Part shown: positions 27,059 through 35,624 of the stretch, one piece after another
Numbering within the stretch: position 1 is the first letter of the stretch
Layout of the letters: the number at the start of each line of letters is the position of its first letter
NCBI GenBank assembly: GCA_014896295.1
Contig: JADBKR010000007.1
Location: 186,001-250,000, forward strand
Direction: 5' to 3'
Source of the DNA: Limnochordaceae bacterium
GTDB lineage: Bacteria; Bacillota; Limnochordia; Limnochordales; Geochordaceae
Length of the DNA: 64,000 nt
Notes under the pieces: model-generated
What the model saw: only the letters and a program-made list of their open reading frames with translations
Database searches by the model: none
Told to the model about the DNA's origin: nothing
Program-made: the position numbers and the translations under genes

Positions 27059-28267
27059 GTGCCTGCGCGACGAAGCACCGGTGACCCCTCGTCTCTCCTG
27101 ACCCTCGTTCGTTGCCGCCAGGTCTGGGGGCCGGCCCCCACCGGCGCCGACACGTTGCTGCTCGCGGGCGGGAAGGTCGCCTTCGTGGGGCGCGACCTGC
27201 GACCGCCCGAAGGGTGGCCCGTTACCGTCGTCGAGGAAGTGGACGCCGACGCCGTGCCGGGGTTCATCGACGGGCACGTGCACCTGACCGGGGGAGGCGG
27301 CGAGGGCGGGTTTGCCACCCGCTGCCCTGAGATGACCCTGGAGCAGATCACGGCCGCGGGGGTCACCACGGTGGTCGGGCTGCTGGGCACCGACGACGTG
27401 ACCCGCCACCCCGACTCGCTGCTCGCCAAGGTGCGGGCCCTCGAAGCACAAGGGATTTCGGCCTACATGTACGTCGGGGCCTACGCCGTGCCCCCGGTGA
27501 CCCTGACCGGGAGCGTCAAGCGGGATCTGGTGCTGATCGACGAGGTCGTCGGGGTCGGAGAGATCGCCATCTCGGACCACCGCTCCTCCCAACCGACGAT
27601 GGAGGAGCTGAAGCGCCTGGTGGCCCTCGCCCGGGTGGGAGGCATGCTGAGCGGTAAACGAGGGATCGTCCACTTCCACGTGGGAGATGGCAAAGAAGGA
27701 CTGCGGCCGCTGTTGCGCATCGCCGAGGAGACGGAGATCCCCATCGGCCAGATGGTGCCGACCCACGTCAACCGCAACGGGCGCTTGCTGGACCAGGCCG
27801 TGACCTACGCCCTTCGCGGCGGCACGGTGGACGTCACGGCCTTCGAGTTTCCATCAGGAGAGTCGGTCAGCGCGCCCGAAGCCATCCTGTACATGGTCGG
27901 CAAAGGCGTGCCGTGGAGCCGGATCACGCTCAGCTCGGACAGTAACGGCAGCTTGCCGGAGTTCGACCCGTCGGGGCGCCTGGTCGGCATGCGGGTTGCC
28001 AGCATCGACGCGCTGTTCGCCGACTGGAAGCGCCTGGCATCCTCTCCCGGCGTGAGCCTGGAAGATGCGCTGGGCGTGGTGGGGGCCAACGTGGCCCGGG
28101 TCCTGGGGCTCGAGGGCAAGGGGGGCATCGCGCCGGGCATGGACGCGGACTTCCTCCTGTTGAATCCCGACCGCACGATCCGCCAGGTGTGGGCGCGGGG
28201 CCGGCCGCTTCGAGGCAACCTCCCGCCTGCCGCAACCGGCAGCCAGTCGCCTGCTCGTGGCAGGTAG
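27059..28267 (+). CDS. iadA: Isoaspartyl dipeptidase (beta-aspartyl peptidase)
   Basis: 402-aa amidohydrolase-superfamily zinc enzyme that cleaves beta-aspartyl (isoaspartyl) dipeptides formed by protein ageing. Metal-site HVHLTGGGGEGGF, TTVVGLLGTDDVTRHP, AYMYVGAYAVPPVTLTGS, EIAISDHRSSQP, VHFHVGDG, PTHVNRN and LSSDSNGSLPEFD follow the IadA pattern closely. GTG 27059 lies six bases after the permease stop, with AAGAGG upstream. Joining it to a peptide importer suggests uptake and breakdown of isoaspartyl peptides. No signal peptide: cytoplasmic. Confidence 0.92.
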   Translation: MPARRSTGDPSSLLTLVRCRQVWGPAPTGADTLLLAGGKVAFVGRDLRPPEGWPVTVVEEVDADAVPGFIDGHVHLTGGGGEGGFATRCPEMTLEQITAAGVTTVVGLLGTDDVTRHPDSLLAKVRALEAQGISAYMYVGAYAVPPVTLTGSVKRDLVLIDEVVGVGEIAISDHRSSQPTMEELKRLVALARVGGMLSGKRGIVHFHVGDGKEGLRPLLRIAEETEIPIGQMVPTHVNRNGRLLDQAVTYALRGGTVDVTAFEFPSGESVSAPEAILYMVGKGVPWSRITLSSDSNGSLPEFDPSGRLVGMRVASIDALFADWKRLASSPGVSLEDALGVVGANVARVLGLEGKGGIAPGMDADFLLLNPDRTIRQVWARGRPLRGNLPPAATGSQSPARGR

Positions 28268-28334
28268 CCCGCCTGCCGGCACGGGCGGCCAACGGCCCGG
28301 CGGATGCGGCGGCGGCCGTGCGCCGAAGCGTGCC

Positions 28335-28364
28335 TTGACATCTTTGGGGACGAGCACCTAGCCT
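28335..28364 (+). promoter_or_regulatory. Promoter of the envelope-protein gene
   Basis: -35 TTGACA (28335-28340), 18-nt spacer, -10 TAGCCT (28359-28364). The gene starts at 28402 after GGGAGGA. Confidence 0.55.
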
Positions 28365-28401
28365 GGGGGACGGATGACTGGAGAGGGAGGACCTGTAATC
28401 C

Positions 28402-31305
28402 ATGCCGCGCCTGTCCCGTTCCGTCCTCTTCGCTCGTCTCGCCCTGTCGATGGTTATCCTTGCTGTGACGATGGCAGCTCCGTTCGCCGGCCCGGCGCAA
28501 GCCGGCGAGCGTTGGTGGACTCTGGAAACTCCCCACTTCCTGATCCACTTCCCCGACGGGTACGAGCCCCTGGCGCGCCAGGTGGCCGAGGTGGCCGAAC
28601 GGGTGCACCCCGTGGTCTCGGCCCGGGTCGGCCACACGTTGGCTGCCAAGACGCACGTCGTGCTGCAGGACGTGCTCGACGGAGCCAACGCCTTCACGCA
28701 GCCCGCTTTGTACAACCAGATCAGCCTGTTCACCGTGCCGCCGCTGGGACTGGCCTATCAGGCGGGCATGCCGCCGACCATGAACGACTGGCTCGAGCTC
28801 CTCTTCACTCACGAGTACGTCCACGCGGTGCACCTCGACATGGCCGACGGTCTTTACGCGGGGCTGCGCCGCATCTTCGGCCACGTGCCCACATTGTCGA
28901 CGCCCAACGCCAGCGAAAACTACGCGTTCATCGAGGGGTACGCGTCGTACGAGGAGACGCTGCTCGACGACGGGCGCGGGGCTGCGTCGTACTGGGACAT
29001 GTTCCTGCGAACGGCCTTCCTGGAACAGGCCGTGCCGGCGCCCGACCAGGTGGCAGGCCTCTACGATCTCGGCCAGTGGAACCCTGCCGGCGGCGTCTAC
29101 CTGTACGGCTACTCCTGGCAGGCGTACCTCGCCGAGCGGTTCGGGGATCCGGTGGTCAGCCGGGTGCACCAGCTCAACGCGAGCCTGGGGTCCCTGGGGC
29201 GGAGCGTCACGGCCGCCACCAAGGAGGGCCTGGGCGAGCTTTACGACGGATGGCGGCGTTCGCTGCAAGAGCGTTACGCTGCCCAGGAGCGGGACGTGGA
29301 GGCCCGGGGCCTGACGGCTTTCGAGCTGCTTCCCGGCGAGGGGTGGGTGGTGGAGCAGCCGCGGTTTTCTCCGGACGGCAAGTCGCTCGCCTACCTGGCG
29401 GCAGGGGGTACCGTCAACGCCTCGATCCGCATCCGGGATCTGGCGACCGGCAAGGAAAGGGCGCTGGCGGAAGGGGCCACCGGGGGATTCGACTGGACTC
29501 CGGACGGCCGTTACCTGGTCTACGCCGCGCTCGCGCCGGTGGAGGGAGGCCGGCGCCAGCTATCCGACCTGTTCGCAGTCGAGGTGAGCACCGCCAAGAG
29601 CTACCGGCTGTCGACGGGGCTGCGCGCCTTCTCGCCGGCCATCTCCTCGGATGGGCGCAGCGTCGCCTTCGTGCAGGTAGACGGCACCTCGTTCGGCGCG
29701 CACGTGGCGGTGGCGGACCTGTCGGTCGAAGGCGACCGGCCGGTCATCGGCCCCGCGGAGCGATGGTACACGGGACGAGACGGGACCTTCGCGATGAGCG
29801 TCGCCTGGCAGCCGGGGTCAAGGCGGCTGGCGGTGGGTTGGGCAGGCCGTGGCCGCAACGGCATCAGCCTGCTCGAGGGCCCGGGCGACACGCCGCTGTC
29901 CCTCGTCGAGGAGAAAGGGCCGGTCGCGGTCGCCAACCCGTCGTTCACCCCGGATGGGCGCTACCTCCTGTACGAGTCGGACCGGACGGGGGTCACCAAC
30001 CTCTACGCGCAGGACCTGGGCAGCGGCCGCACCTACCAGCTCACCAACGTGCTCACCGGCGCCTTCTTCCCGGCGGCCTCGCCCGATGGCCGGCGTCTCG
30101 CCTTCGCCGCGTACACGGCCGGGGGCTACCGCGTCGCCGCCATGCCGCTCGACCGCTCGGCGTGGCGGGAGCCCGATCCCCCCTTCGAGGGACCGCACTG
30201 GGAGCGCGCGGCGTGGCGCAAGAGCGTCGAAGCGGGCGCCAACGAAGGCGGTCAAGCAGACCCGTCCACCTACACGCTGCGCCCGTACTCCCCGTGGCCC
30301 AGCCTCGCCCCGACATGGTGGCTGCCCTTCGCCGGCGCGGACGGCGCGGGATGGTCCCTGGTCACCATGACCGGTGGGTGGGACGCTCGCATGCAGCACA
30401 TCTATAGCGCCGTGTTGACTTACGGGTTCTCGAGCCGGTTGGTCGGGGGCGCGCTCTCGTACCGGTGGCTCTCGGATCCGTTGTTCAACACGGGATGGTC
30501 GGTGAGCGCCCTGGTGTCGAAGGGGCAAGACGTGAAGAAGCCGGAAGAGGGACAGGCCGGCGCTCCCACCACGGTCTACCCCCGGTGGGATGCGTCGGTG
30601 TCGGTAGGCTACACGCTCGACCGCAGCATGACCTTCGCCAGCCCGGTCCGCGACACGTTTTACGCGGGGCTCGAGGGCAGCCGGCGCGAGGGCCCGCAAA
30701 CCTCCTCCGACGCCATGGCGTTGGGCGGCTGGACCCGGACCTCCGCCTGGGGCCCCGGCCGGGCGCAGCGCTCTCGTACCCTCGGCCTGGAGGCCGGATC
30801 CCCGCTCGCCGGCGACGATCGCCCGTACGCGCTCGCCCGGTGGGAAGAGGGCCTGGACTGGCGGCTCGGCGGATCGGTCGCCATGCGGATGGCTGCCGCC
30901 GTGAGCGACGGCGGGTCCGTCATCACCCTGAGCCAGGGTCACCCCCTGGAGCTGCGCGGCCTGCAGGGGGACGAGGGGAAGCCCCCGGCGCCTGGCACGT
31001 CGGCTTACAAGCTCACCCTGGAAGGCCGTGCTCCCCTGGCCCGCATCAACCGGGGGCCGGGCCTGTGGCCGGTCTTCCTGGGTGAGGTCGCGCTCGTGCC
31101 GTTCCTCGACGCGGGAGTGGTCGCCGGCGTGCGCAACCGGCCCGACCGGCCGTTCGTCGCGGCCTCCGTGGGCGCCCAGGTGCAGCTGGACGTCTACCTC
31201 TCCTACGGGTCGGTGCGGCTGCGTCCTGCCCTCGGAGCCGCTTACGTCTTCGGAGAGGCCGTCGACCGACCGCAGTGGCGTCTCGTCGGAAGCGTGAGCT
31301 TTTGA
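28402..31305 (+). CDS. Secreted metallopeptidase / beta-propeller / predicted outer-membrane barrel protein
   Basis: 967-aa exported protein with three parts. Residues 1-35: signal peptide (hydrophobic LALSMVILAVTMAA, site after AQA). About 36-310: peptidase-MA-like domain with zinc motif HEYVH (137-141) and downstream IEGYASYEE glutamates. About 315-610: TolB-like propeller blades, each with SPDG/TPDG followed by R-x-L-x-Y/F (FSPDGKSLAYL, WTPDGRYLVYA, FTPDGRYLLYESDRTG, ASPDGRRLAFA). About 640-967: alternating hydrophobic/polar strands rich in aromatic and Gly residues, ending VGSVSF; a C-terminal Phe is the outer-membrane barrel signature. ATG 28402. The barrel is an inference; propeller and peptidase motif are seen directly. 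Confidence 0.8.
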   Translation: MPRLSRSVLFARLALSMVILAVTMAAPFAGPAQAGERWWTLETPHFLIHFPDGYEPLARQVAEVAERVHPVVSARVGHTLAAKTHVVLQDVLDGANAFTQPALYNQISLFTVPPLGLAYQAGMPPTMNDWLELLFTHEYVHAVHLDMADGLYAGLRRIFGHVPTLSTPNASENYAFIEGYASYEETLLDDGRGAASYWDMFLRTAFLEQAVPAPDQVAGLYDLGQWNPAGGVYLYGYSWQAYLAERFGDPVVSRVHQLNASLGSLGRSVTAATKEGLGELYDGWRRSLQERYAAQERDVEARGLTAFELLPGEGWVVEQPRFSPDGKSLAYLAAGGTVNASIRIRDLATGKERALAEGATGGFDWTPDGRYLVYAALAPVEGGRRQLSDLFAVEVSTAKSYRLSTGLRAFSPAISSDGRSVAFVQVDGTSFGAHVAVADLSVEGDRPVIGPAERWYTGRDGTFAMSVAWQPGSRRLAVGWAGRGRNGISLLEGPGDTPLSLVEEKGPVAVANPSFTPDGRYLLYESDRTGVTNLYAQDLGSGRTYQLTNVLTGAFFPAASPDGRRLAFAAYTAGGYRVAAMPLDRSAWREPDPPFEGPHWERAAWRKSVEAGANEGGQADPSTYTLRPYSPWPSLAPTWWLPFAGADGAGWSLVTMTGGWDARMQHIYSAVLTYGFSSRLVGGALSYRWLSDPLFNTGWSVSALVSKGQDVKKPEEGQAGAPTTVYPRWDASVSVGYTLDRSMTFASPVRDTFYAGLEGSRREGPQTSSDAMALGGWTRTSAWGPGRAQRSRTLGLEAGSPLAGDDRPYALARWEEGLDWRLGGSVAMRMAAAVSDGGSVITLSQGHPLELRGLQGDEGKPPAPGTSAYKLTLEGRAPLARINRGPGLWPVFLGEVALVPFLDAGVVAGVRNRPDRPFVAASVGAQVQLDVYLSYGSVRLRPALGAAYVFGEAVDRPQWRLVGSVSF

Positions 31306-32495
31306 ACGCCGCGGCCGGGGCCAACGCCCCGGCCCGCCAGGGCGAGTGGGCCGTCAGGCCCGCCGTCGCCACCGACCGGGCGGCGCTCGGCCGGGTGGCG
31401 CGGCGGGCGTTCGCGTCCGCGTTCTGGGCGTTCCTGCTTCCCATGCTCTCCAAAGATACGCTGGTGGCCACCGACGCGGCGGGGCGGATCGCCGGCGGAG
31501 CGGTGCTACGGACCTTCCGGGTGGGAGCGGAGCGCTTCGGCGTCGTGTACTGGATCTTCTCCGACCCGGAGGTGCAGGGGGCCGGCGCGGGCAAGGCCCT
31601 GCTGGATGCGGCCCTGGAGTGGATGCGCAGGCGTGGCTGCTCCCGGGCAGTCGCCTCGGTCGACGGCTACAACTCCCGCTCGTGGAACCTCTTCCACGGG
31701 CGCGGTTTTCGCTTCTGGCCCGCCCGCCGCCAGTGGGCCCAGCTCGGCCGGTCGTGGCCGGCCCTCTGGTGGGGCAGCTTCCACCTCCTCGACGTGGGCA
31801 ACTTCCTGCTCGAGCGCAAGCTGGCCAACGGCCCCTGTCCCGCCGCCGATGCCCACGCGCGCGGGCCGCTCGCCGTCTCCACGATGGATGCCGGGTACGC
31901 GATCGCGGGCACCGTGCTCCCCTTCTGGTTGGTGCTGTGGCTGAGAGGCCTGCCCGGGGTGGAGGCGCTGGGGGACATGTCTCTGGCAGGCCCTGCTTAC
32001 GCGCTGGCGGCAGCAGTCGTGGCCACGGCCTATCTCGTGGCGGGTCTCGCAGCACAGGCAGCGGCAGCCGGGCCCGGCGGGCGGCGCCCGCTCCTCTTCC
32101 GGGCGTGGGACACCGGGCCGCTCTTGGCCACCCTCGTGGCCGTGGCCTTCGGAGGTTTCCTGCCCGCACCCGGAGGGTGGTACGACGGCGCCTCCGCCAC
32201 CCCTCGTTACACCACGCCTCAGGCCCGTGAGCTGCTGGGGCGCATGGGCCTGGCGGGGGCGGCGATCACGTTGCTCCTTTGGGCTGTGTCGATCCTCGGG
32301 CGGCAAAGCGGGACGAGCCTCTGGTCGCTCCTCGGGCGGCTCGGGACCGTGGCGGGCCCGGGGTTCGCCCTGTTTTACGTGCTCCTCTTCTTCCCGCCGT
32401 TTCAAGCCATGCCGGCCGCCCACCTCGCCCGCTGGAAACCCGGAGCCTGGGCGCTCGTGGTGGTGGCCGCCATCGCCCTCGCATGGGTGGCGTGA
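31302..32495 (+). CDS. GNAT acetyltransferase fused to a six-helix membrane domain
   Basis: 397 aa. Residues about 15-150 are a GNAT N-acetyltransferase: AVRPAVATDRAALGRVARRAF, WIFSDPEVQGAGAGKALLDAAL (acetyl-CoA pyrophosphate loop) and YNSRSWNLFHGRGFRFW. The rest has about six hydrophobic segments and ends FFPPFQAMPAAHLARWKPGAW, which recalls the late part of site-2-protease-like (M50) folds, but no HExxH is present, so this likeness is weak. TTG 31302 overlaps the previous stop (TTGA), so it is coupled to the envelope-protein gene. Acceptor substrate unknown, probably at the inner membrane. Confidence 0.75.
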   Translation: MNAAAGANAPARQGEWAVRPAVATDRAALGRVARRAFASAFWAFLLPMLSKDTLVATDAAGRIAGGAVLRTFRVGAERFGVVYWIFSDPEVQGAGAGKALLDAALEWMRRRGCSRAVASVDGYNSRSWNLFHGRGFRFWPARRQWAQLGRSWPALWWGSFHLLDVGNFLLERKLANGPCPAADAHARGPLAVSTMDAGYAIAGTVLPFWLVLWLRGLPGVEALGDMSLAGPAYALAAAVVATAYLVAGLAAQAAAAGPGGRRPLLFRAWDTGPLLATLVAVAFGGFLPAPGGWYDGASATPRYTTPQARELLGRMGLAGAAITLLLWAVSILGRQSGTSLWSLLGRLGTVAGPGFALFYVLLFFPPFQAMPAAHLARWKPGAWALVVVAAIALAWVA

Positions 32496-32501
32496 GGGAC
32501 C

Positions 32502-32541
32502 GCTGGTTGGCGCCGGGGACGGCTGGTCGGCGCCGGGGACG
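32502..32541. repeat. Two 20-bp tandem repeats
   Basis: Unit GCTGGTTGGCGCCGGGGACG followed directly by the same sequence with one T to C change. It fills the short gap between two convergent genes. Confidence 0.8.
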
Positions 32542-32563
32542 GCGGCAGGTCTTGCCCGGCCGG

Positions 32564-33268
32564 TCACCCGCCGAGATAGAGCCGGCCGAGCTCCCGGTCG
32601 CCCAGCAGCGCCCGGGCCGGGCCCTCCCAGCGGTTACGCCCTCCCACCAGCACGTAGGCCCTGTCGGCCGTCTCGAGGGCCCGCCGCGCGTTTTGCTCCA
32701 CCATGACGACGGCGACCCCCGTCCGGTGGATGGCCCGGATCTGTTCGAACACCGTGTCCACCATGCGAGGAGCCAGCCCCGCCGACGGCTCGTCGAGCAG
32801 GAGCAGCGACGGGGCCTGCATCAAGGCCCGCCCCATGGCCACCATCTGGCGCTCGCCGCCCGACATGCGGCCGACCCGCTGGTGCCGTCGCTCGGCGAGG
32901 AGGGGGAAGAGCCGGTAGACGCGGGCCTTGCGCTCCCGCAGATCGCCCCCGGTCACGAAGCCGCCCATCTCGAGGTTCTCTTCCACGGTCAGCGTGGGAA
33001 AGACGTTGTCGACTTGGGGGACGTAGGAGAGGCCCAGCCGCACCAGGCGCTCCGGGGCGAAGCCCGTGACGTCCGTCCCCTGGAAGAAGATACGGCCGCC
33101 GGAGGGCCGCAGCAGGCCAAACAGCGCCTTCATCAGGGTGGATTTGCCGGCCCCGTTGGGGCCGACGATGGCGATCATCTCGCCCCGCCCCACCGAAAGC
33201 GACACCCCCTGCAGCACGGGCAGCTCCCCGTACCCGGCCTGCAGGCCCTCGGCCTGGAGCAGCGTCAC
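32564..33268 (-). CDS. livF: Branched-chain-type ABC transporter ATPase LivF (second system)
   Basis: 234-aa ATPase: GPNGAGKST Walker A, YVPQVDNVFPTLTVEENL, signature MSGGERQM, Walker B LLLLDEPSAGL and VMVEQNARRAL. GTG 33268 overlaps the livG stop as GTGA. With the adjacent livG it powers the permeases encoded at 35602-37771. VPQ-DN-VFP is typical of urea/amide or branched-chain systems and does not decide the ligand. Confidence 0.92.
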   Translation of the reverse strand: MTLLQAEGLQAGYGELPVLQGVSLSVGRGEMIAIVGPNGAGKSTLMKALFGLLRPSGGRIFFQGTDVTGFAPERLVRLGLSYVPQVDNVFPTLTVEENLEMGGFVTGGDLRERKARVYRLFPLLAERRHQRVGRMSGGERQMVAMGRALMQAPSLLLLDEPSAGLAPRMVDTVFEQIRAIHRTGVAVVMVEQNARRALETADRAYVLVGGRNRWEGPARALLGDRELGRLYLGG

Positions 33269-34143
33269 GTCTCCACCCCCACCGTGGCCCGGGGAGCCCC
33301 GAGATACGCCTCCACCACCGCCGGATCCTTTCGGACGGCGTCTGGCGGCCCCGCGGTGAGCTTGCGGCCCTCGCTCACCACCACGACCTCGTCGCACAAC
33401 CGGGCCACGAGCTCCATGTCGTGCTCGATCACGAGAAACGTGACACCGCGCTCTTCGCGCAGGCGCTCGATGGCAGCCGCCAGGGTCCGCATGAGGGTGG
33501 GGTTGACGCCGGCGCCCGGTTCGTCCAGCAAGACGAGCGCCGGGTCGGCCATCATGACCCGGCCGAGCTCCAGGAGCTTGCGCTGCCCGCCCGACAGATG
33601 CTCCGCAGGCTCGTGGGCGAGGCGGGTGAGCTCGAGCAGATCGAGCACCTCCAGCGCTCGCCGCCGGATGGCCTCCTCCTGCCGGCGGACGGCGCCCGGA
33701 CGCAGCCACGGGCCGGCGAGGCGCTCCCCGAGCTGGCCCGGCGGCACCAGCATGAGGTTTTCGAGCACGCTGAGGCGGCGGTGAAGGCGCGGGATCTGGA
33801 ACGTCCGGCTGATCCCCCGGGCGAACACCTCGTGGGGAGCCATACCCGTGATATCCTCGCCGTCGAGCAGCACCTGCCCGCCGTCGGGCACGGTAAAGCC
33901 CGTGATGCAGTCGAACAGCGTGGACTTGCCGGCGCCGTTGGGGCCGATGAGCCCCGTGATCGTGCCGCGCCTCACCTCCAGCTCGAGCCCGTCCAGCGCC
34001 CGCAGGCCTCCGAAGCGCTTGACGAGCCCCCGGATCTCCAGGCACCGCCCGCCAGGCGGGGCATGGAGATGGCGGCCGTTCAGGTGAGACAGCCGCGCGC
34101 GTTCGAAAGGGAACGGCGGTAGGGAACGCAAGTGCCACCGCAT
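33265..34143 (-). CDS. livG: Branched-chain-type ABC transporter ATPase LivG (second system)
   Basis: About 292 aa. GPNGAGKST, RTFQIPRLHRRLSVLENL, signature LSGGQRKLLELGRVM, Walker B LVLLDEPGAGV and VIEHDMELV. The first 35 or so residues from ATG 34143 (MRWHLRSLPPFPFERARL) are not conserved, so a later start close to LEIRGLVKRFGG is possible. A TATAAT hexamer lies at 34213-34218 on this strand. Confidence 0.88.
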   Translation of the reverse strand: MRWHLRSLPPFPFERARLSHLNGRHLHAPPGGRCLEIRGLVKRFGGLRALDGLELEVRRGTITGLIGPNGAGKSTLFDCITGFTVPDGGQVLLDGEDITGMAPHEVFARGISRTFQIPRLHRRLSVLENLMLVPPGQLGERLAGPWLRPGAVRRQEEAIRRRALEVLDLLELTRLAHEPAEHLSGGQRKLLELGRVMMADPALVLLDEPGAGVNPTLMRTLAAAIERLREERGVTFLVIEHDMELVARLCDEVVVVSEGRKLTAGPPDAVRKDPAVVEAYLGAPRATVGVET

Positions 34144-34212
34144 CTCGTCTCGCCTGGTCTCCTCTCTGCTCGCTCCCAGCGCTCTCCTCGTCTCGTCCGG
34201 CACTGCGGCTTC

Positions 34213-34250
34213 GATTATACACCCGGCCCTTGACAAACCTCCAGGCTTGG
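34213..34250. promoter_or_regulatory. Divergent promoter region of the second Liv system
   Basis: On the minus strand a perfect -10 TATAAT (34213-34218) precedes livG. On the plus strand TTGACA (34231-34236) followed 15 nt later by TACACC could drive the binding-protein gene; the spacer is short. The two promoters overlap, allowing joint control. Confidence 0.45.
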
Positions 34251-34325
34251 TACACCCTGGAAGCAACGCCAGGCGGTGAGCCCGCAGAGAGGTTCACGAG
34301 ACAGACGAGAGGAGATGAGCCGAGC

Positions 34326-35624
34326 GTGCATCACCTTCGCCGGCGTGCTTTCCTCCGGTATCTGGCCGTCGCGGCGGCAGGGGCCTACGCGGGGCGCGCG
34401 TTGGCCGCAGCGTCACGGCCGCCCCAGCCTGTCAAAGTGGGAGTGCTCCTGGACTTCACGGGCCCCCTGGGGGAGTTCGGCCCCCATCACCGCAACGCCA
34501 TCGAGCTGGCGGCGCGCCAGCTCAACGACGCCGCCCGGGAGGTGCTGGGCGGCCCCATCGTTCAGATGGTGTACGAGGACGCCTCCACGACGCCTTCCAT
34601 CGGCGTCGATCGCGCCCGCAAGCTGGTCGAGGTCGACCGGGTGCCCGTGCTCATCGGAGCGCTGGCGACGGGAGTCACGGTGCCCGTGGCCGAGTCGGTG
34701 ACCATCCCGTCGGGGGTGCTCCAGATCACCCAGTCCGGCAGCTCCCCCTTGCTCAGCGTGCTTCCCGCCGATCGGGACAAGGACCTCCTTTTCCGTACCG
34801 TGGCCTCCGACGCCCTGCAGGCCGTCGTCGCGGCGCAGCTGGCCGCCGGGGAGCTCGTCAAGGGCTACCACTTGGGCAAGGCGGCCGTCATCTACGTCAA
34901 CAACCCGTACGGCCAGGGGCTCGCCGACGTCTTCGCCCGCGCCTTCGAGCGCCGGGGCGGCCGGGTGACGGCGAGCGTGGCCGTCCCCGAGGAGCCCAGA
35001 CCCACGTACACCGCCGAGTTGCGGGCGGCCCTGCGAGGGCAGCCCGACGTGCTCGTCGCCGCCACGTATCCGGGCCAGGCCACCGTCTACTTGCGGGAGG
35101 CGGTGGACGTCTTCGGCTTCAAGCGCTTCCAGTTCACCGACGGCACCAAGTCGCTGGAGATCGTGAAGGCCCTCGGAGCCGAGTTGGTCGAAGGCCAGCT
35201 CGGCACCACCCCGGCGTCCGATCCCCAGTGGGAGGGGTGGCGCACCTTCGCCGCCGCTTACGAGAAGGCCTACGGAGCGGCTCCCAATCTGCCGTACATG
35301 GACACCGCCTACGACGCGACGGCCGTGGCGGGGCTCGCCATCGCCCGGTGCCTGATGGACGGCGTCCCGGTGACCGGCGTCAACGTCCGGGATCGGCTGC
35401 GCCTGGTCTCCAACCCTCCGGGCCAGAAGGTGGGCGTCGGCGACTTCCGGCGAGCGCTCGAGCTCATCAAGAGCCGCCAGGACGTCGACTACACCGGCGC
35501 CGCCGGCGAGGTGGACTTCGACGAGAGCGGCGACGTCATCACACCCGTCGAGATCTGGCGGTACTCCGGCGGCGCGATCCAAACCGTGATGATCCGGCGC
35601 CCTAACGAGATCCCCCGGCAGTAG
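34326..35624 (+). CDS. livK: Branched-chain-type ABC substrate-binding protein with Tat signal (second system)
   Basis: 432-aa binding protein. N terminus HHLRRRAFLRYLAVAAAGAYAG carries a twin-arginine export motif (RRRAFLR) and no lipobox cysteine, so it is a soluble, pre-folded exported protein. Mature part: VKVGVLLDFTGPLGEFGPHHRNAIELA, IVQMVYEDASTTPS, VIYVNNPYGQGLADVF, FTDGTKS. GTG 34326 follows GAGGAG. It is on the opposite strand to all other genes of its transporter and overlaps the end of livM by 23 nt, convergently. Confidence 0.9.
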   Translation: MHHLRRRAFLRYLAVAAAGAYAGRALAAASRPPQPVKVGVLLDFTGPLGEFGPHHRNAIELAARQLNDAAREVLGGPIVQMVYEDASTTPSIGVDRARKLVEVDRVPVLIGALATGVTVPVAESVTIPSGVLQITQSGSSPLLSVLPADRDKDLLFRTVASDALQAVVAAQLAAGELVKGYHLGKAAVIYVNNPYGQGLADVFARAFERRGGRVTASVAVPEEPRPTYTAELRAALRGQPDVLVAATYPGQATVYLREAVDVFGFKRFQFTDGTKSLEIVKALGAELVEGQLGTTPASDPQWEGWRTFAAAYEKAYGAAPNLPYMDTAYDATAVAGLAIARCLMDGVPVTGVNVRDRLRLVSNPPGQKVGVGDFRRALELIKSRQDVDYTGAAGEVDFDESGDVITPVEIWRYSGGAIQTVMIRRPNEIPRQ

